64,000 bases of DNA from Mycolicibacterium brisbanense (GCF_001570425.1 NZ_BCSX01000035.1:1-64000); one strand, 5' to 3'; positions 17,969 to 26,610 are shown, counted from the first letter of the stretch. Notes: generated from the letters alone by a model not told the origin. Numbers and translations: made by a program.

Positions 17969-19380
17969 AGTACCAGCAACAGGTTTCGGGAGTCAACTAC
18001 ACCTTTGACGGGCTCGTCGAGGTGATGGCCAAGGCCACCCCGCTGCGTTCGGGCGACCAATTGGCCGGATGCGCAGCCGAACATGACGGGGAGCGGGCGG
18101 CCGCGGCCTGGGTGCTCGCGGACCTGCCGCTGGATACCTTCCTCACCGAGGAAGTTGTTCCGTACGACACCGACGAGGTCACCCGGCTGATCATGGACAC
18201 CCATGACCGCCAAGCCTTTTCGGCCGTGTCGCACCTCACCGTCGGCGGATTCCGGGACTGGCTGCTGGAAACCGCTTCGCACGACGGCAGCGCTGAACGC
18301 ATCACCGAGATCTCGGCCGGCCTCACCCCGGAGATGGTCGCCGCGGTCAGCAAGATCATGCGAAACCAGGATCTGATCGCGGTGTCGGCCGCCATGCGGG
18401 TCAGCGCGGCGTTCCGCACCACCATCGGCAGCCCTGGCACGCTGGCGACGCGGCTGCAGCCCAACCATCCGACCGACGATCCGCGCGGCATCGCCGCGGC
18501 CGTGCTCGACGGTTTGCTGCTGGGGTGCGGTGATGCCGTGATCGGGATCAACCCGGCCACCGATTCGCCGCAGGCCACTTCCGATCTGCTGCATCTGCTC
18601 GATTCGATCCGCACCCGCTACGACATCCCGGCCCAGTCCTGCGTGCTGTCGCACATCACCACCACGATCGGGCTCATCGAGGCCGGGGCGCCGGTGGACC
18701 TGGCCTTCCAGTCGATCGCCGGCACCGAGGGCGCCAACACCGCGTTCGGGGTCAACATCGCGCTCCTGCGGGAGGGCAACGAGGCCGCGCGCAGCCTCCA
18801 TCGGGGCACTGTGGGCGACAATGTCATGTACCTGGAGACCGGGCAGGGTTCGGCGCTGAGTTCGCACGCCCACCTGGGTGTCGGCGGCAAGCCGGTGGAC
18901 CAGCAGACGCTGGAGACCCGCGCCTACGCGGTGGCCCGTGACCTGCAGCCGCTGCTGGTCAACACCGTCGTCGGGTTCATCGGCCCCGAGTATCTGTACG
19001 ACGGCAGGCAGATCATCCGGGCCGGCCTGGAGGACCACTTCTGCGGCAAGCTGCTCGGTCTGCCGATGGGCGTGGACGTCTGCTACACGAACCATGCCGA
19101 GGCCGACCAGAACGACATGGACACCCTGCTGACGCTGCTGGCTGCGGCGGGGGTGGCGTTCGTGATCACCGTGCCGGGTGCCGATGACGTGATGCTGGGG
19201 TATCAGAGCCTGTCGTTCCATGACGTGCTGACCACGCGGCGCACGCTCGGCCTGCGGCCCGCGCCGGAATTCGAGGCCTGGCTGCGCACCGTGGGCATGG
19301 TGGACGAAACCGGCAGGCTCACCCCGTTCGACCTGGAACGCTCGGCGCTCCGGTCGCTCACTTCGGCGGAGGCATTGTGA
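17965..19380 (+). CDS. eutB: Ethanolamine ammonia-lyase large subunit EutB
   Basis: 471-aa catalytic subunit of the adenosylcobalamin-dependent lyase that converts ethanolamine to acetaldehyde and ammonia. It has the expected length, the N-terminal GLVEVMAKATPLRSGDQLAG, and the barrel segments MRVSAAFRTTIGSPGTLATRLQ (in part), LQPNHPTDDPRGI, ETGQGSALSS and CYTNHAEADQNDMD that line the EAL active site. Start ATG overlaps the permease stop by 4 nt and the stop overlaps eutC as GTGA. No EutA reactivase and no shell proteins are nearby, so this is the simple cytosolic system. Confidence 0.96.
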   Translation: MKYQQQVSGVNYTFDGLVEVMAKATPLRSGDQLAGCAAEHDGERAAAAWVLADLPLDTFLTEEVVPYDTDEVTRLIMDTHDRQAFSAVSHLTVGGFRDWLLETASHDGSAERITEISAGLTPEMVAAVSKIMRNQDLIAVSAAMRVSAAFRTTIGSPGTLATRLQPNHPTDDPRGIAAAVLDGLLLGCGDAVIGINPATDSPQATSDLLHLLDSIRTRYDIPAQSCVLSHITTTIGLIEAGAPVDLAFQSIAGTEGANTAFGVNIALLREGNEAARSLHRGTVGDNVMYLETGQGSALSSHAHLGVGGKPVDQQTLETRAYAVARDLQPLLVNTVVGFIGPEYLYDGRQIIRAGLEDHFCGKLLGLPMGVDVCYTNHAEADQNDMDTLLTLLAAAGVAFVITVPGADDVMLGYQSLSFHDVLTTRRTLGLRPAPEFEAWLRTVGMVDETGRLTPFDLERSALRSLTSAEAL

Positions 19381-20150
19381 GCACCAATCACGTTGCGGTA
19401 CAGGAGTTCTGGGACGAACTGCGCAAGACCACCCAGGCCCGCATCGGCCTCGGGCGGGCCGGTAACGGACTGCCCACCCGGCGGGTGCTCGAGCTCGCCG
19501 CCGCGCATGCCGCCGCGCGCGATGCGGTGCACGTGCCGCTGGACGTCGAGAAGCTCGCCGAAGAGGTGCGCCGGATCGGCATCGGTGAGCCGACGCTGGT
19601 GACCAGCCGCGCCATCTCGCGCGACGAGTACTTGCGCCGGCCGGATCTCGGCCGGATGCCCGCCGACTCGATGAGCGTGCCCGACACCCCGGCCGACATC
19701 GGGTTCATGCTGGCCGACGGGCTGTCGCCGACGGCCCTCAACCACCATGGCGCTGCCCTGCTGGCGGCGCTCGTGGAGCAGCTGAAGGATCGCTACACCC
19801 TGGCGCCGCCCGTGATCGCCACCCAGGCCCGGGTGGCCCTCGGTGACCATGTCGGAGCACGGTCGCATGTGCGCACGCTGCTGGTGATCGTGGGGGAGCG
19901 GCCGGGGCTCAGCGTGGCCGACAGCCTGGGCATCTATCTGACGCATCTGCCGCAGCCCGGGCGCACCGACGCCGACCGCAACTGCATCTCCAACATCCAT
20001 CCGCCCGACGGGCTCGGTTACGCCGAGGCGGCCCGGGTGGCGGCCGGTCTGGTGGCCGGGGCGCGCGAGCTCGGCCGCTCTGGCGTCGACCTCAAGGACA
20101 CGTCGCGCACCGCGACTCTCGGACAGGGTGGCGCCACGGAGCTCACCTGA
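19377..20150 (+). CDS. eutC: Ethanolamine ammonia-lyase small subunit EutC
   Basis: 257-aa cobalamin-binding small subunit that completes the EutBC lyase. Recognised by ARIGLGRAGNGLPTRRVLEL, the VVARAISRDEYLRRPDLGR-like stretch (SRAISRDEYLRRPDLGR), FMLADGLSPTA and the C-terminal NCISNIHPPDGLGY. GTG 19377 overlaps the eutB stop, giving coupled translation and equimolar subunits. It ends the operon; the next gene begins about 190 nt on with a different character. Confidence 0.96.
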   Translation: MSTNHVAVQEFWDELRKTTQARIGLGRAGNGLPTRRVLELAAAHAAARDAVHVPLDVEKLAEEVRRIGIGEPTLVTSRAISRDEYLRRPDLGRMPADSMSVPDTPADIGFMLADGLSPTALNHHGAALLAALVEQLKDRYTLAPPVIATQARVALGDHVGARSHVRTLLVIVGERPGLSVADSLGIYLTHLPQPGRTDADRNCISNIHPPDGLGYAEAARVAAGLVAGARELGRSGVDLKDTSRTATLGQGGATELT

Positions 20151-20338
20151 TTCGCAGCTGTGTTGGGCCTGTGTGCATTTCGGGCCAGCGCTGGGCAAGT
20201 CCTGTGGTGTTGCCGCGTAACCCCTTGTGCTGCAACGGAGTCCGTGAATATCCTGCCTGGCTCGTACGAGTTCGCTGATACAGCGATCACACAGCCTAGG
20301 GGTAGCCTGTTCCACAGAATCCGGCGTGAGATTGTCCT

Positions 20339-20599
20339 ATGGAGACAAACCACGGAGGGGTCCCGTTCCGACCGCACCGCGTACGAGTTCTCGGCGTTGT
20401 GATCGGTGCCGGTGCCGTCGCGGCGATGGCGGGATTCGCACTCGCACAACCGGATAGCGGTCCGTCAGGGCTCGGGATCCCGTTGGCCGGATCTGGTGAC
20501 GCGCCTGGGAACACCACCTACAGCCAGCCCGCCATCGGTCAGATGAAGATCGGGAACACGGCGACGGTGACGACCTCGGCCGCCAGCCCGGCGGGTTGA
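20339..20599 (+). CDS. Small exported protein, unknown function
   Basis: 86 aa. A short basic N-terminus (FRPHRVRVLG) precedes a hydrophobic core VVIGAGAVAAMAGFALA, an export signal or membrane anchor, and a Gly/Ser/Thr/Pro-rich exported remainder of about 45 residues. No domain recognised. It is probably co-transcribed with the next small exported protein 29 nt downstream. A TAGCCT about 35 nt upstream could be its -10. Confidence 0.65.
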   Translation: METNHGGVPFRPHRVRVLGVVIGAGAVAAMAGFALAQPDSGPSGLGIPLAGSGDAPGNTTYSQPAIGQMKIGNTATVTTSAASPAG

Positions 20600-20628
20600 C
20601 GGCCGATCCGTAGGAGGAGGTGGACGAG

Positions 20629-21039
20629 ATGAACTCACGTATTCTCGGCGTGGTCGCGATTGCCGTCGCCGCGCCGGCGGTCTCGCTCGTATTCAGCGGG
20701 CCCGCGCAGGCTTCCTCGCCGAATGTCGTCGGCCAGAAGTACGGCGACGCGAGCAGCACGCTCAGCGGCGCCGGCTACACACCGGTGGTCCGAACCACCG
20801 TCGGTGACCGCCTGGCGTGGTCGGACTGTGTCGTCACCAACCAGGTGGACCACACCGAGCAGCCTGCGCCGAACTCGAGCGGCTCAGCCGTCAACCAGAC
20901 GCTGGTATCGCTCAACTGCGACGCCGCGGTGGCGTCGGCCAAAGCCCCCGGCAACTCGCTCGGCAGCCCCGAGGGCCGCGCTGCGGCTGCGGCGGCGAAG
21001 ACCTCCACCACGCCGACGCCTGCGGCGCCTGCGGGTTAG
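20629..21039 (+). CDS. Secreted PASTA-like protein
   Basis: 136 aa. ATG 20629 is preceded by AGGAGGAGG with 8-nt spacing; a GTG 9 nt earlier is in frame but lies inside that site. Signal peptide (ILGVVAIAVAAPAVSLVFSG, cut near PAQA-SS). The mature part starts SPNVVGQKYGDASSTLSGAG, resembling a single PASTA repeat, and has two cysteines that could form a disulfide. The tail is Ala/Ser/Thr/Pro-rich. PASTA domains bind peptidoglycan or lipid II in other proteins; whether this one does is unknown. Confidence 0.72.
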   Translation: MNSRILGVVAIAVAAPAVSLVFSGPAQASSPNVVGQKYGDASSTLSGAGYTPVVRTTVGDRLAWSDCVVTNQVDHTEQPAPNSSGSAVNQTLVSLNCDAAVASAKAPGNSLGSPEGRAAAAAAKTSTTPTPAAPAG

Positions 21040-21047
21040 GACCCGCC

Positions 21048-21326
21048 TCAGGGCAGACCGGCCTCTTCCGACGGCAGCGCGGCCGGACCCTTGATGGCCG
21101 GCTTGGCTTTCGCGACCAGTGGTTGGGTGGCCGGTGCCTCGGTTGTGGTCGTCGCACCTATCTGCATGGCCGGTGAGGACACTGTGGGCGGAGGTGGGGG
21201 CAAGTGCACGGCCAGCGACGTGCTCGAACCTCCGGATGCGACGCCCAGCCAACCCAATGCCAACACAGCGCCTCCACCTACCACGGCGGCGAGTGCTCTT
21301 ACGCTGATCTTCTTCTCGGCAGCCAT
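21048..21326 (-). CDS. Small proline-rich membrane/exported protein
   Basis: 92 aa. After AAEKKISVRA comes one hydrophobic helix (LAAVVGGGAVLALGWLGVA) followed by a Pro/Thr-rich stretch (HLPPPPPTVSS, TTTTEAPAT). Start ATG 21326 has AGGGGG 8 nt upstream. It is convergent with the PASTA-like gene (8 nt apart) and divergent from rplM. No family recognised; it is one of four small exported proteins in this stretch. Confidence 0.7.
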   Translation of the reverse strand: MAAEKKISVRALAAVVGGGAVLALGWLGVASGGSSTSLAVHLPPPPPTVSSPAMQIGATTTTEAPATQPLVAKAKPAIKGPAALPSEEAGLP

Positions 21327-21479
21327 GATCTGAACCCCCTGGTTCTAGAGCAGGTAAAGCGAGTGCACGCCGGTAATCTGGGAATTCGGGTCGGTGTTTC
21401 TTGTGAGTTGCCTTCAAGCCTCTTGGGCATTTGCTTCTCGCGATGCGCCCGTACCGCGGGCGTCCCGCTAAACGGCGTT

Positions 21480-21509
21480 TTGACCTGCGCCGACAGGGCA
21501 CGGTAGGCT
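21480..21509 (+). promoter_or_regulatory. SigA-type promoter of rplM-rpsI
   Basis: TTGACC (21480-21485), 18 nt, TAGGCT (21504-21509). Start near 21516 gives a leader of about 125 nt before the rplM GTG. This is the strongest promoter-like match in the 313-nt gap between the divergent small-protein gene and rplM; the rest of that gap shows nothing else I can assign. Confidence 0.6.
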
Positions 21510-21639
21510 GCTCCGTTGGCGTGTGCTGCCCTCGCGGGCAAGCGGGTCCCGGGTCAACGTCGGTCGCCGGGAACACCGAGATGCATCCGCCGGACCGACA
21601 ACCACAACGGGGCAACCCGATACGAGAGAGGTAAGCGCT

Positions 21640-22083
21640 GTGCCTACATACACGCCGAAGGCGGGTGACACCACGCGGTCGTGGTACGTCATCGACGCCA
21701 CCGACGTGGTGCTCGGCCGGCTCGCCGTCGAAGCAGCCAAGCTGCTCCGCGGCAAGCATAAGCCGACATTCACGCCCAACGTCGACGGTGGCGATTTCGT
21801 CATCGTCATCAACGCCGACAAGATCGCCGTCAGCGGCGACAAGCTCACCAAGAAGTTCGCTTACCGCCACTCGGGCTACCCCGGTGGTCTGCGTAAGCGC
21901 GCCATCGGCGAGCTGTTGCAGAAGCATCCGACCCGCGTTGTCGAGAACGCCATCGTCGGCATGCTGCCGCACAACAAGCTCAGCCGGCAGATCCAGAAGA
22001 AGCTGAAGGTCTACGCCGGTCCGGAGCATCCGCACGCCGCGCAGCAGCCGGTTCCGTTCGAGATCAAGCAGGTGGCCCAGTGA
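21640..22083 (+). CDS. rplM: 50S ribosomal protein L13
   Basis: 147-aa L13, an early 23S rRNA-binding protein of the large subunit. It starts PTYTPKAGDTTRSWYVIDA and carries the signature LLQKHPTRVVENAIVGMLPHNKL in full (quoted in part: ENAIVGMLPHNKL). GTG 21640 is preceded by GAGAGAGG; the frame is open further upstream but the homologous part begins here. Its stop overlaps rpsI as GTGA. Confidence 0.98.
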   Translation: MPTYTPKAGDTTRSWYVIDATDVVLGRLAVEAAKLLRGKHKPTFTPNVDGGDFVIVINADKIAVSGDKLTKKFAYRHSGYPGGLRKRAIGELLQKHPTRVVENAIVGMLPHNKLSRQIQKKLKVYAGPEHPHAAQQPVPFEIKQVAQ

Positions 22084-22556
22084 CCGAAGTGAATGAGACC
22101 GAGGCCGTGGCCGACGTTGTGACGGAGGCCGTCGAAGAGGTCGTCGAGCACCGCGAGCCGGTCATCATCGACCGTCCCATCCAGACCGTCGGCCGCCGCA
22201 AGGAGGCCGTGGTGCGGGTGCGTCTGGTGCCCGGCACCGGCCAGTTCAACCTGGATGGCCGCAGCCTCGAGGCCTACTTCCCGAACAAGGTGCACCAGCA
22301 GCTGATCAAGGCCCCGCTGGTCACCGTCGACCGGTTGGAGAGCTTCGACGTCTACGCCCACCTCGACGGTGGCGGCCCGTCCGGCCAGGCCGGTGCGCTC
22401 CGTCTGGCCATCGCCCGGGCGCTGATCCTGGTTCAGCCGGAGGACCGGCCCGCGCTCAAGCGGGCGGGCTTCCTCACGCGTGACCCGCGTGCCATCGAGC
22501 GCAAGAAGTACGGTCTCAAGAAGGCCCGTAAGGCTCCTCAGTACAGCAAGCGCTGA
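22080..22556 (+). CDS. rpsI: 30S ribosomal protein S9
   Basis: 158-aa S9. The acidic N-terminal extension of about 35 residues (TEVNETEAVADVV) is usual in mycobacteria. Core motifs TVGRRKEAVVRVRLVPGTG and the C-terminal KKYGLKKARKAPQYSKR place the basic tail in the ribosomal P-site. GTG 22080 overlaps the rplM stop. A strong intrinsic terminator follows 15 nt after the stop. Confidence 0.98.
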   Translation: MTEVNETEAVADVVTEAVEEVVEHREPVIIDRPIQTVGRRKEAVVRVRLVPGTGQFNLDGRSLEAYFPNKVHQQLIKAPLVTVDRLESFDVYAHLDGGGPSGQAGALRLAIARALILVQPEDRPALKRAGFLTRDPRAIERKKYGLKKARKAPQYSKR

Positions 22557-22570
22557 TCTGTTTCGCCGTC

Positions 22571-22609
22571 AAACCGCCGGGCGTGGAATATCCACGCTCG
22601 GCGGTTTTT
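22571..22609 (+). terminator. Intrinsic terminator of rplM-rpsI
   Basis: Stem CCGCCGGGCGTGGA / TCCACGCTCGGCGG (14 bp with one G-U) closed by a 3-nt loop and followed by TTTTT. AAA before the stem can also pair with the U-run. This is the clearest Rho-independent terminator in the window. Confidence 0.9.
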
Positions 22610-22901
22610 CTTATTTATCCCAGTCTCTCTATTTCAGTAATCATCCCACCATCGGGCCTTATTGAGCATTGGCCAGTTCATGGCGTTGCGCATTTATATC
22701 GGTGCGAATGGAGTTAATCCGATAGCCCGCCTAATCGCTTAATTTCTGATGTATTCGTTTTGACATCAGCTCGGAAAATGGAAAACCCTGGGTGCCGAGC
22801 GGGGCGCGAATATGCGTCTGGGCAGGCCGAATCTGCCCGCCGGTACGGGTCAGTCAGCTCGATGGGGGACCGGGTCGCTTCCTGACTGAAAGGACTGGTT
22901 G
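22610..22901. other. AT-richer intergenic stretch after rpsI
   Basis: About 290 nt without a gene I can support. 22610-22790 is clearly richer in A/T than its surroundings. TTGACA at 22760-22765 is a possible -35 for the secreted-protein gene at 22902, but I see no matching -10 at the right distance. A small hairpin GGGCAG/CTGCCC lies near 22820. Confidence 0.4.
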
Positions 22902-23318
22902 ATGAAGAGCACGATGAAGCGTGTGACGGTTGGTACCGCCCTGGGTGGTGCGTTGTTGGCGTCGGTTGGTTTGGGCCTGGCCAATGCCGAGCCGCGCGGC
23001 GACGGACAGGTCGACGTGGTCGTCGGCACCTCGGGCACGCTGCACAACGTCCCTGTCGCGACGGCCGCGCAGATCGTCGGAAGCGTGTGCAACCGCGATG
23101 TCGGGCAGGTGACCCCCGCGGTTGAGGCCGTCGACGCCAACGGCGGCGATCAGAACGTGTGCAACAGCAGCCTGGGGGCGGTCGACCTGCGGCAGAACGA
23201 CTCCAGCAACGCGGAGGGCACCCAGTCCGCCCCGACCATCGCACCCAGCACGAAGTCGACGACCCCGACGTCGTCCGCGTTGCCCGTGCCGACCGCGACG
23301 CACGCCCCGGCGCAATAG
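22902..23318 (+). CDS. Small secreted protein, unknown function
   Basis: 138 aa. ATG 22902 has AAGGA about 8 nt upstream; the TTG just before it is less likely. Signal peptide KSTMKRVTVGTALGGALLAS ending near GLANA-EP. The mature region has Gly/Asn/Val-rich segments and two cysteines in matching CN contexts (SVCNRDVG, NVCNSS), followed by a Ser/Thr/Pro-rich tail. The CN pattern vaguely recalls chaplin-like surface proteins, but I would not assign that family. A strong hairpin follows the stop. Confidence 0.68.
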   Translation: MKSTMKRVTVGTALGGALLASVGLGLANAEPRGDGQVDVVVGTSGTLHNVPVATAAQIVGSVCNRDVGQVTPAVEAVDANGGDQNVCNSSLGAVDLRQNDSSNAEGTQSAPTIAPSTKSTTPTSSALPVPTATHAPAQ

Positions 23319-23330
23319 TCAGCTCGGCCC

Positions 23331-23366
23331 GCGCCGCCCGCATCCGCATTGAGGTGCGGGCGGCGC
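23331..23366 (+). terminator. GC-rich hairpin after the secreted-protein gene
   Basis: GCGCCGCCCGCA (23331-23342) and TGCGGGCGGCGC (23355-23366) pair perfectly over 12 bp with a 12-nt loop. There is no U-tract, like many mycobacterial termination hairpins. It separates the secreted-protein gene from glmM. Confidence 0.6.
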
Positions 23367-23462
23367 ACCCGCTGGTCTCGAGGCCATTGCGATTCGGCGG
23401 CGGCATGGCTGCGGGGGACCTCAGTTGGCTCTTTATGCCCTTCTTATGAGAAGTTTGTGGGT

Positions 23463-24800
23463 ATGGGTCGACTGTTCGGCACCGATGGGGTGCGCGGAGT
23501 CGCCAATCGCGATCTGACGGCCGAGCTGGCGCTGGCGCTGGGCTCCGCGGCCGCTCGTAGGTTGGGTTCTGCAGGTGGGGCACGCCGTCGTGTCGCGGTC
23601 GTGGGTCGTGACCCGCGGGCGAGCGGCGAGATGCTGGAGGCCGCGGTGATCGCCGGGCTGACCAGTGAAGGATTCGATGCGCTGCGAGTCGGGGTGTTAC
23701 CGACGCCCGCGGTGGCGTATCTGACCGGGGCATACGACGCCGATTTCGGCGTCATGATCTCGGCATCGCACAATCCGATGCCCGACAACGGCATCAAGAT
23801 TTTCGGTCCTGGCGGCCACAAGCTCGATGACGCCACCGAGGACCGCATCGAGGAACTGGTCAACTCCGGTCCCGGGATGCGGCCGACCGGTGCCGGGATC
23901 GGCCGGGTGCAGGACGCCGAGGACGCACTGGACCGCTACTTGCGCCACGTCAGCAAGGCCGTCACAACCCGGCTCGACGGGCTGACCGTGGTGGTGGATT
24001 GCGCGCACGGTGCGGCGTCGGCGGCGGCGCCGTTGGCCTACCGCGCGGCGGGCGCCAACGTCATCGCCATCAACGCGGCTCCCAACGGGCTCAACATCAA
24101 CGACGGCTGCGGGTCCACCCACCTCGACGTGCTGCAGGCCGCGGTCCGTGAGCACGGCGCCGATCTGGGCCTCGCGCACGACGGCGATGCCGACCGGTGT
24201 CTCGCGGTCGACGCCACGGGCCGGGTGATCGATGGCGACGCCATCATGGTGGTGCTCGCGCTGGCCATGCAGCAGGCCAATGAGTTGGCGTCCAACACGC
24301 TGGTCGCCACGGTGATGAGCAATCTGGGCCTGCATCTGGCCATGCGGGCTGCAGGAATCGAGGTCCGCACCACCAGCGTCGGTGACCGCTATGTGCTCGA
24401 AGAACTGCGGGCCGGCGAATTCTCCCTGGGTGGTGAGCAGTCGGGTCACATCGTGATCAGCAGTTTCGGTACCACCGGCGACGGCATCGTCACGGGTCTG
24501 CGGCTGATGTCGCGGATGGCGCAGACCGGATCCACCCTGGCCGAATTGGCGCAGCCGATGCGCACCCTGCCGCAGGTGTTGATCAACGTCCGGGTCGCCG
24601 ACAAGGCGACCGTGGCTCAGTCGCCTTCGGTGCAGTTCGCGGTCGCCGAGGCCGAGGCGCAGCTTGGGGACACCGGGCGAATCCTGTTGCGGCCCTCCGG
24701 TACCGAGCAGGTGGTCCGGGTGATGGTGGAAGCCGCCGACGAGGACACCGCCCACCGGCTCGCAGCTCGCGTGGCCGAGTCGGTGAGCGCACAGAACTGA
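23463..24800 (+). CDS. glmM: Phosphoglucosamine mutase
   Basis: 445-aa cytosolic enzyme interconverting glucosamine-6-phosphate and glucosamine-1-phosphate, on the path to UDP-GlcNAc and peptidoglycan. It opens MGRLFGTDGVRGVAN. The phospho-serine is Ser102 in MISASHNPMPDNG, the metal loop is HDGDADRC, the sugar loop GGEQSGHIV, and the phosphate-binding RPSGTEQVVRVM is near the end. ATG 23463 is the conserved start although its ribosome site is weak. glmS, the preceding step, is about 36 kb downstream because of the inserted region. Confidence 0.97.
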   Translation: MGRLFGTDGVRGVANRDLTAELALALGSAAARRLGSAGGARRRVAVVGRDPRASGEMLEAAVIAGLTSEGFDALRVGVLPTPAVAYLTGAYDADFGVMISASHNPMPDNGIKIFGPGGHKLDDATEDRIEELVNSGPGMRPTGAGIGRVQDAEDALDRYLRHVSKAVTTRLDGLTVVVDCAHGAASAAAPLAYRAAGANVIAINAAPNGLNINDGCGSTHLDVLQAAVREHGADLGLAHDGDADRCLAVDATGRVIDGDAIMVVLALAMQQANELASNTLVATVMSNLGLHLAMRAAGIEVRTTSVGDRYVLEELRAGEFSLGGEQSGHIVISSFGTTGDGIVTGLRLMSRMAQTGSTLAELAQPMRTLPQVLINVRVADKATVAQSPSVQFAVAEAEAQLGDTGRILLRPSGTEQVVRVMVEAADEDTAHRLAARVAESVSAQN

Positions 24801-24837
24801 GGGAACCGCTCGGCGGCCCGCTGCGTCTAAATCGGGC

Positions 24838-25134
24838 ATGGGAGAAGTGGACGCCGCCCACGTCGACGTCGGGGCACTGCTGGATGTGGCACGTCAATAT
24901 GACGCCGCGGCCGAGATCGTCGAGTCCTGTGTGGGAGTGCGACTGCGGTTCGACGGCGCGACGGCCGGTCGGGAGCACACTGCATCCGGTGAAACGCTGC
25001 GGACGGCGCTCGACGAGCGGATTGCGCCGCTGAGCCAATGGGCCCGCGCAGTAGGCGAGGTGGCCGCGGTACTGCGCAGCACCACCGACCGCTACGTCGC
25101 CGCCGATGCCGGCGCAGCTGCCCGGGTGGGCTGA
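24838..25134 (+). CDS. Small helical protein, Rv3440c-like (WXG100-sized)
   Basis: 98 aa, almost all helical by composition, with two helix-forming halves around a Gly-containing middle (LRFDGATAGREH). Size and pattern resemble ESX-type small helical proteins, though there is no WXG. It is placed right after glmM, as Rv3440c is in M. tuberculosis, and is followed after 3 nt by the larger partner gene. The pair could be ESX substrates or associated proteins; that is inference from shape and location. Confidence 0.72.
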   Translation: MGEVDAAHVDVGALLDVARQYDAAAEIVESCVGVRLRFDGATAGREHTASGETLRTALDERIAPLSQWARAVGEVAAVLRSTTDRYVAADAGAAARVG

Positions 25135-25137
25135 GTT

Positions 25138-26610
25138 GTGGCCCAAACCGGTGATGTCGCAGCACGTTTGGATGAGGGTCAGGATGCCGTCGAGACCTTC
25201 GCTGAATTGGTCTGGGCCTGTGGGCTTTTGGGTTACCGACATCCGGACCTCACTGTGCACATGGGGCAGGTGCACGACTGGTACGCCGGCGAGGACGGCC
25301 TCGATCTGAGGGTGCTCGCCGCTGACGGTGCGATGCTGTCGGAAACTGTGGCGGCCGCCGAACGGGCGCTGCGGCTGCAGGACGATCAGCTCAGCGCACT
25401 CGAGCAGGCGTGGCAGGGGCGTGGTGCGCAGGCCGCGCGCGAGTTCCTGCGCCGTCAGGGTGGCACTGCCCAGCAGGCCGTCGTCGCGCTGCGCGGAGCA
25501 GCAGAAACCGTCGCCTGGCTGCGCGATCAGCTGTGGCAGGCCGTTGACAGCAAGGTCGCGGTCACCGAGCGGATCGCGGAGCGCTGCGCAGCACAGCGTG
25601 AGGCCTGGTTGGCCGCGGCCCGCACGGTGCGGACCGGTCTTGGTGATCGTGACACCGCCAGCGAGCTGATCGATACTCAGGTGAAACCGTTCGTGGACAA
25701 CGACATCGGACAGCAGTGGGTGTCCGCGATGCGCTCGGCGGGTACCGCGGTGTCCGATGCGTACGCATCCGCGATCTCCGCACTCACCGATACACGGGCT
25801 CCGGTCTTCGAGATTCCGGGGGATCTCGGACCGTCATGGACGCCGCGCCCGGTCACTGGTGTTCCGGCCGATCCGCCCGTCGGCAGTACCGCCACGATAC
25901 CCGCCGGGTTCGTGCCGGCCGGCCATGGGGAGCAGGCGCCCTGGGCAGCTCCCATCAGCGCGCCGTACGCGGAGCCTCAAAGCGCCTCTCCTGCACCACC
26001 TCTCGCATCGCCCGCTGCCGATCCGGTCGTCGTCCCTGCTGCCAGTCCTGCTGCGTTCGATCCAGCTGCGGCGTGGGGCGGCCCGTCCGGCGGTGGCCTC
26101 CCGGGTGCCGGGTTGACGGGGCTCGGATCGGGTTTGTCCGGCATCGGTCAACAATTGGCCGACCTGTTCGGTGGATTGATCGGATCGTCGGCGGACGGAG
26201 CATCCGCGCCCGCGACCGACACTGCGCTTTCCGACGGGTCAGGCGATGCCTCAGACCTGGTCGACCATGAGGACGCATCCGACGACACTGACGAACAAGA
26301 CTCCGACGAAGCTGGCGAGCCTGACGAAGAGGACTCGGACGAAGCTGACGAGGACGCCAAAGCCGACGAGGACACCGAAGGTGAGGGCGACCCAGCTGCC
26401 GGGGACGAGCCGCCCGAGGAGGACGCGGCGGCAGTGCTCGGCGAACCCACCGAACCCGCGGATACCGCCGAGCCCGTTACACCGCAGGCGCCGGCTCCCA
26501 CTGTCGCGCCACCCGTCGCTCCGGTTTCGCCGGCCGAACCGGTAGCGGCACCCGCAGGCAAGACGCCCTGCGAGATCGCCGCGGACGATCTACCACAGGT
26601 GGGCGGCTAG
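25138..26610 (+). CDS. Large Ala/Pro/acidic protein, Rv3439c-like
   Basis: 490 aa. Residues 1-230 are helical and contain a WXG-type turn (EQAWQGRGAQAAREFLRRQGG in part: AWQGRGAQAA), as in ESX-secreted EspB- or PPE-like proteins. Then come a Pro-rich linker, a short Gly-rich hydrophobic patch (GLTGLGSGLSGIGQQL), a stretch of about 55 residues dominated by Asp and Glu, a Pro/Ala segment, and a conserved-looking end with one Cys (KTPCEIAADDLPQV). GTG start 4 nt after the previous stop, so one operon. There is no signal peptide, consistent with either a cytosolic protein or a type VII substrate. Its TAG shares CTAG with the stop of the convergent HNH gene. Confidence 0.72.
   Translation: MAQTGDVAARLDEGQDAVETFAELVWACGLLGYRHPDLTVHMGQVHDWYAGEDGLDLRVLAADGAMLSETVAAAERALRLQDDQLSALEQAWQGRGAQAAREFLRRQGGTAQQAVVALRGAAETVAWLRDQLWQAVDSKVAVTERIAERCAAQREAWLAAARTVRTGLGDRDTASELIDTQVKPFVDNDIGQQWVSAMRSAGTAVSDAYASAISALTDTRAPVFEIPGDLGPSWTPRPVTGVPADPPVGSTATIPAGFVPAGHGEQAPWAAPISAPYAEPQSASPAPPLASPAADPVVVPAASPAAFDPAAAWGGPSGGGLPGAGLTGLGSGLSGIGQQLADLFGGLIGSSADGASAPATDTALSDGSGDASDLVDHEDASDDTDEQDSDEAGEPDEEDSDEADEDAKADEDTEGEGDPAAGDEPPEEDAAAVLGEPTEPADTAEPVTPQAPAPTVAPPVAPVSPAEPVAAPAGKTPCEIAADDLPQVGG

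Noticed and set aside
23101..23180. Chaplin domain in the small secreted protein
   Set aside because: Two Cys-Asn motifs are suggestive, but the hydrophobic chaplin core pattern is missing.
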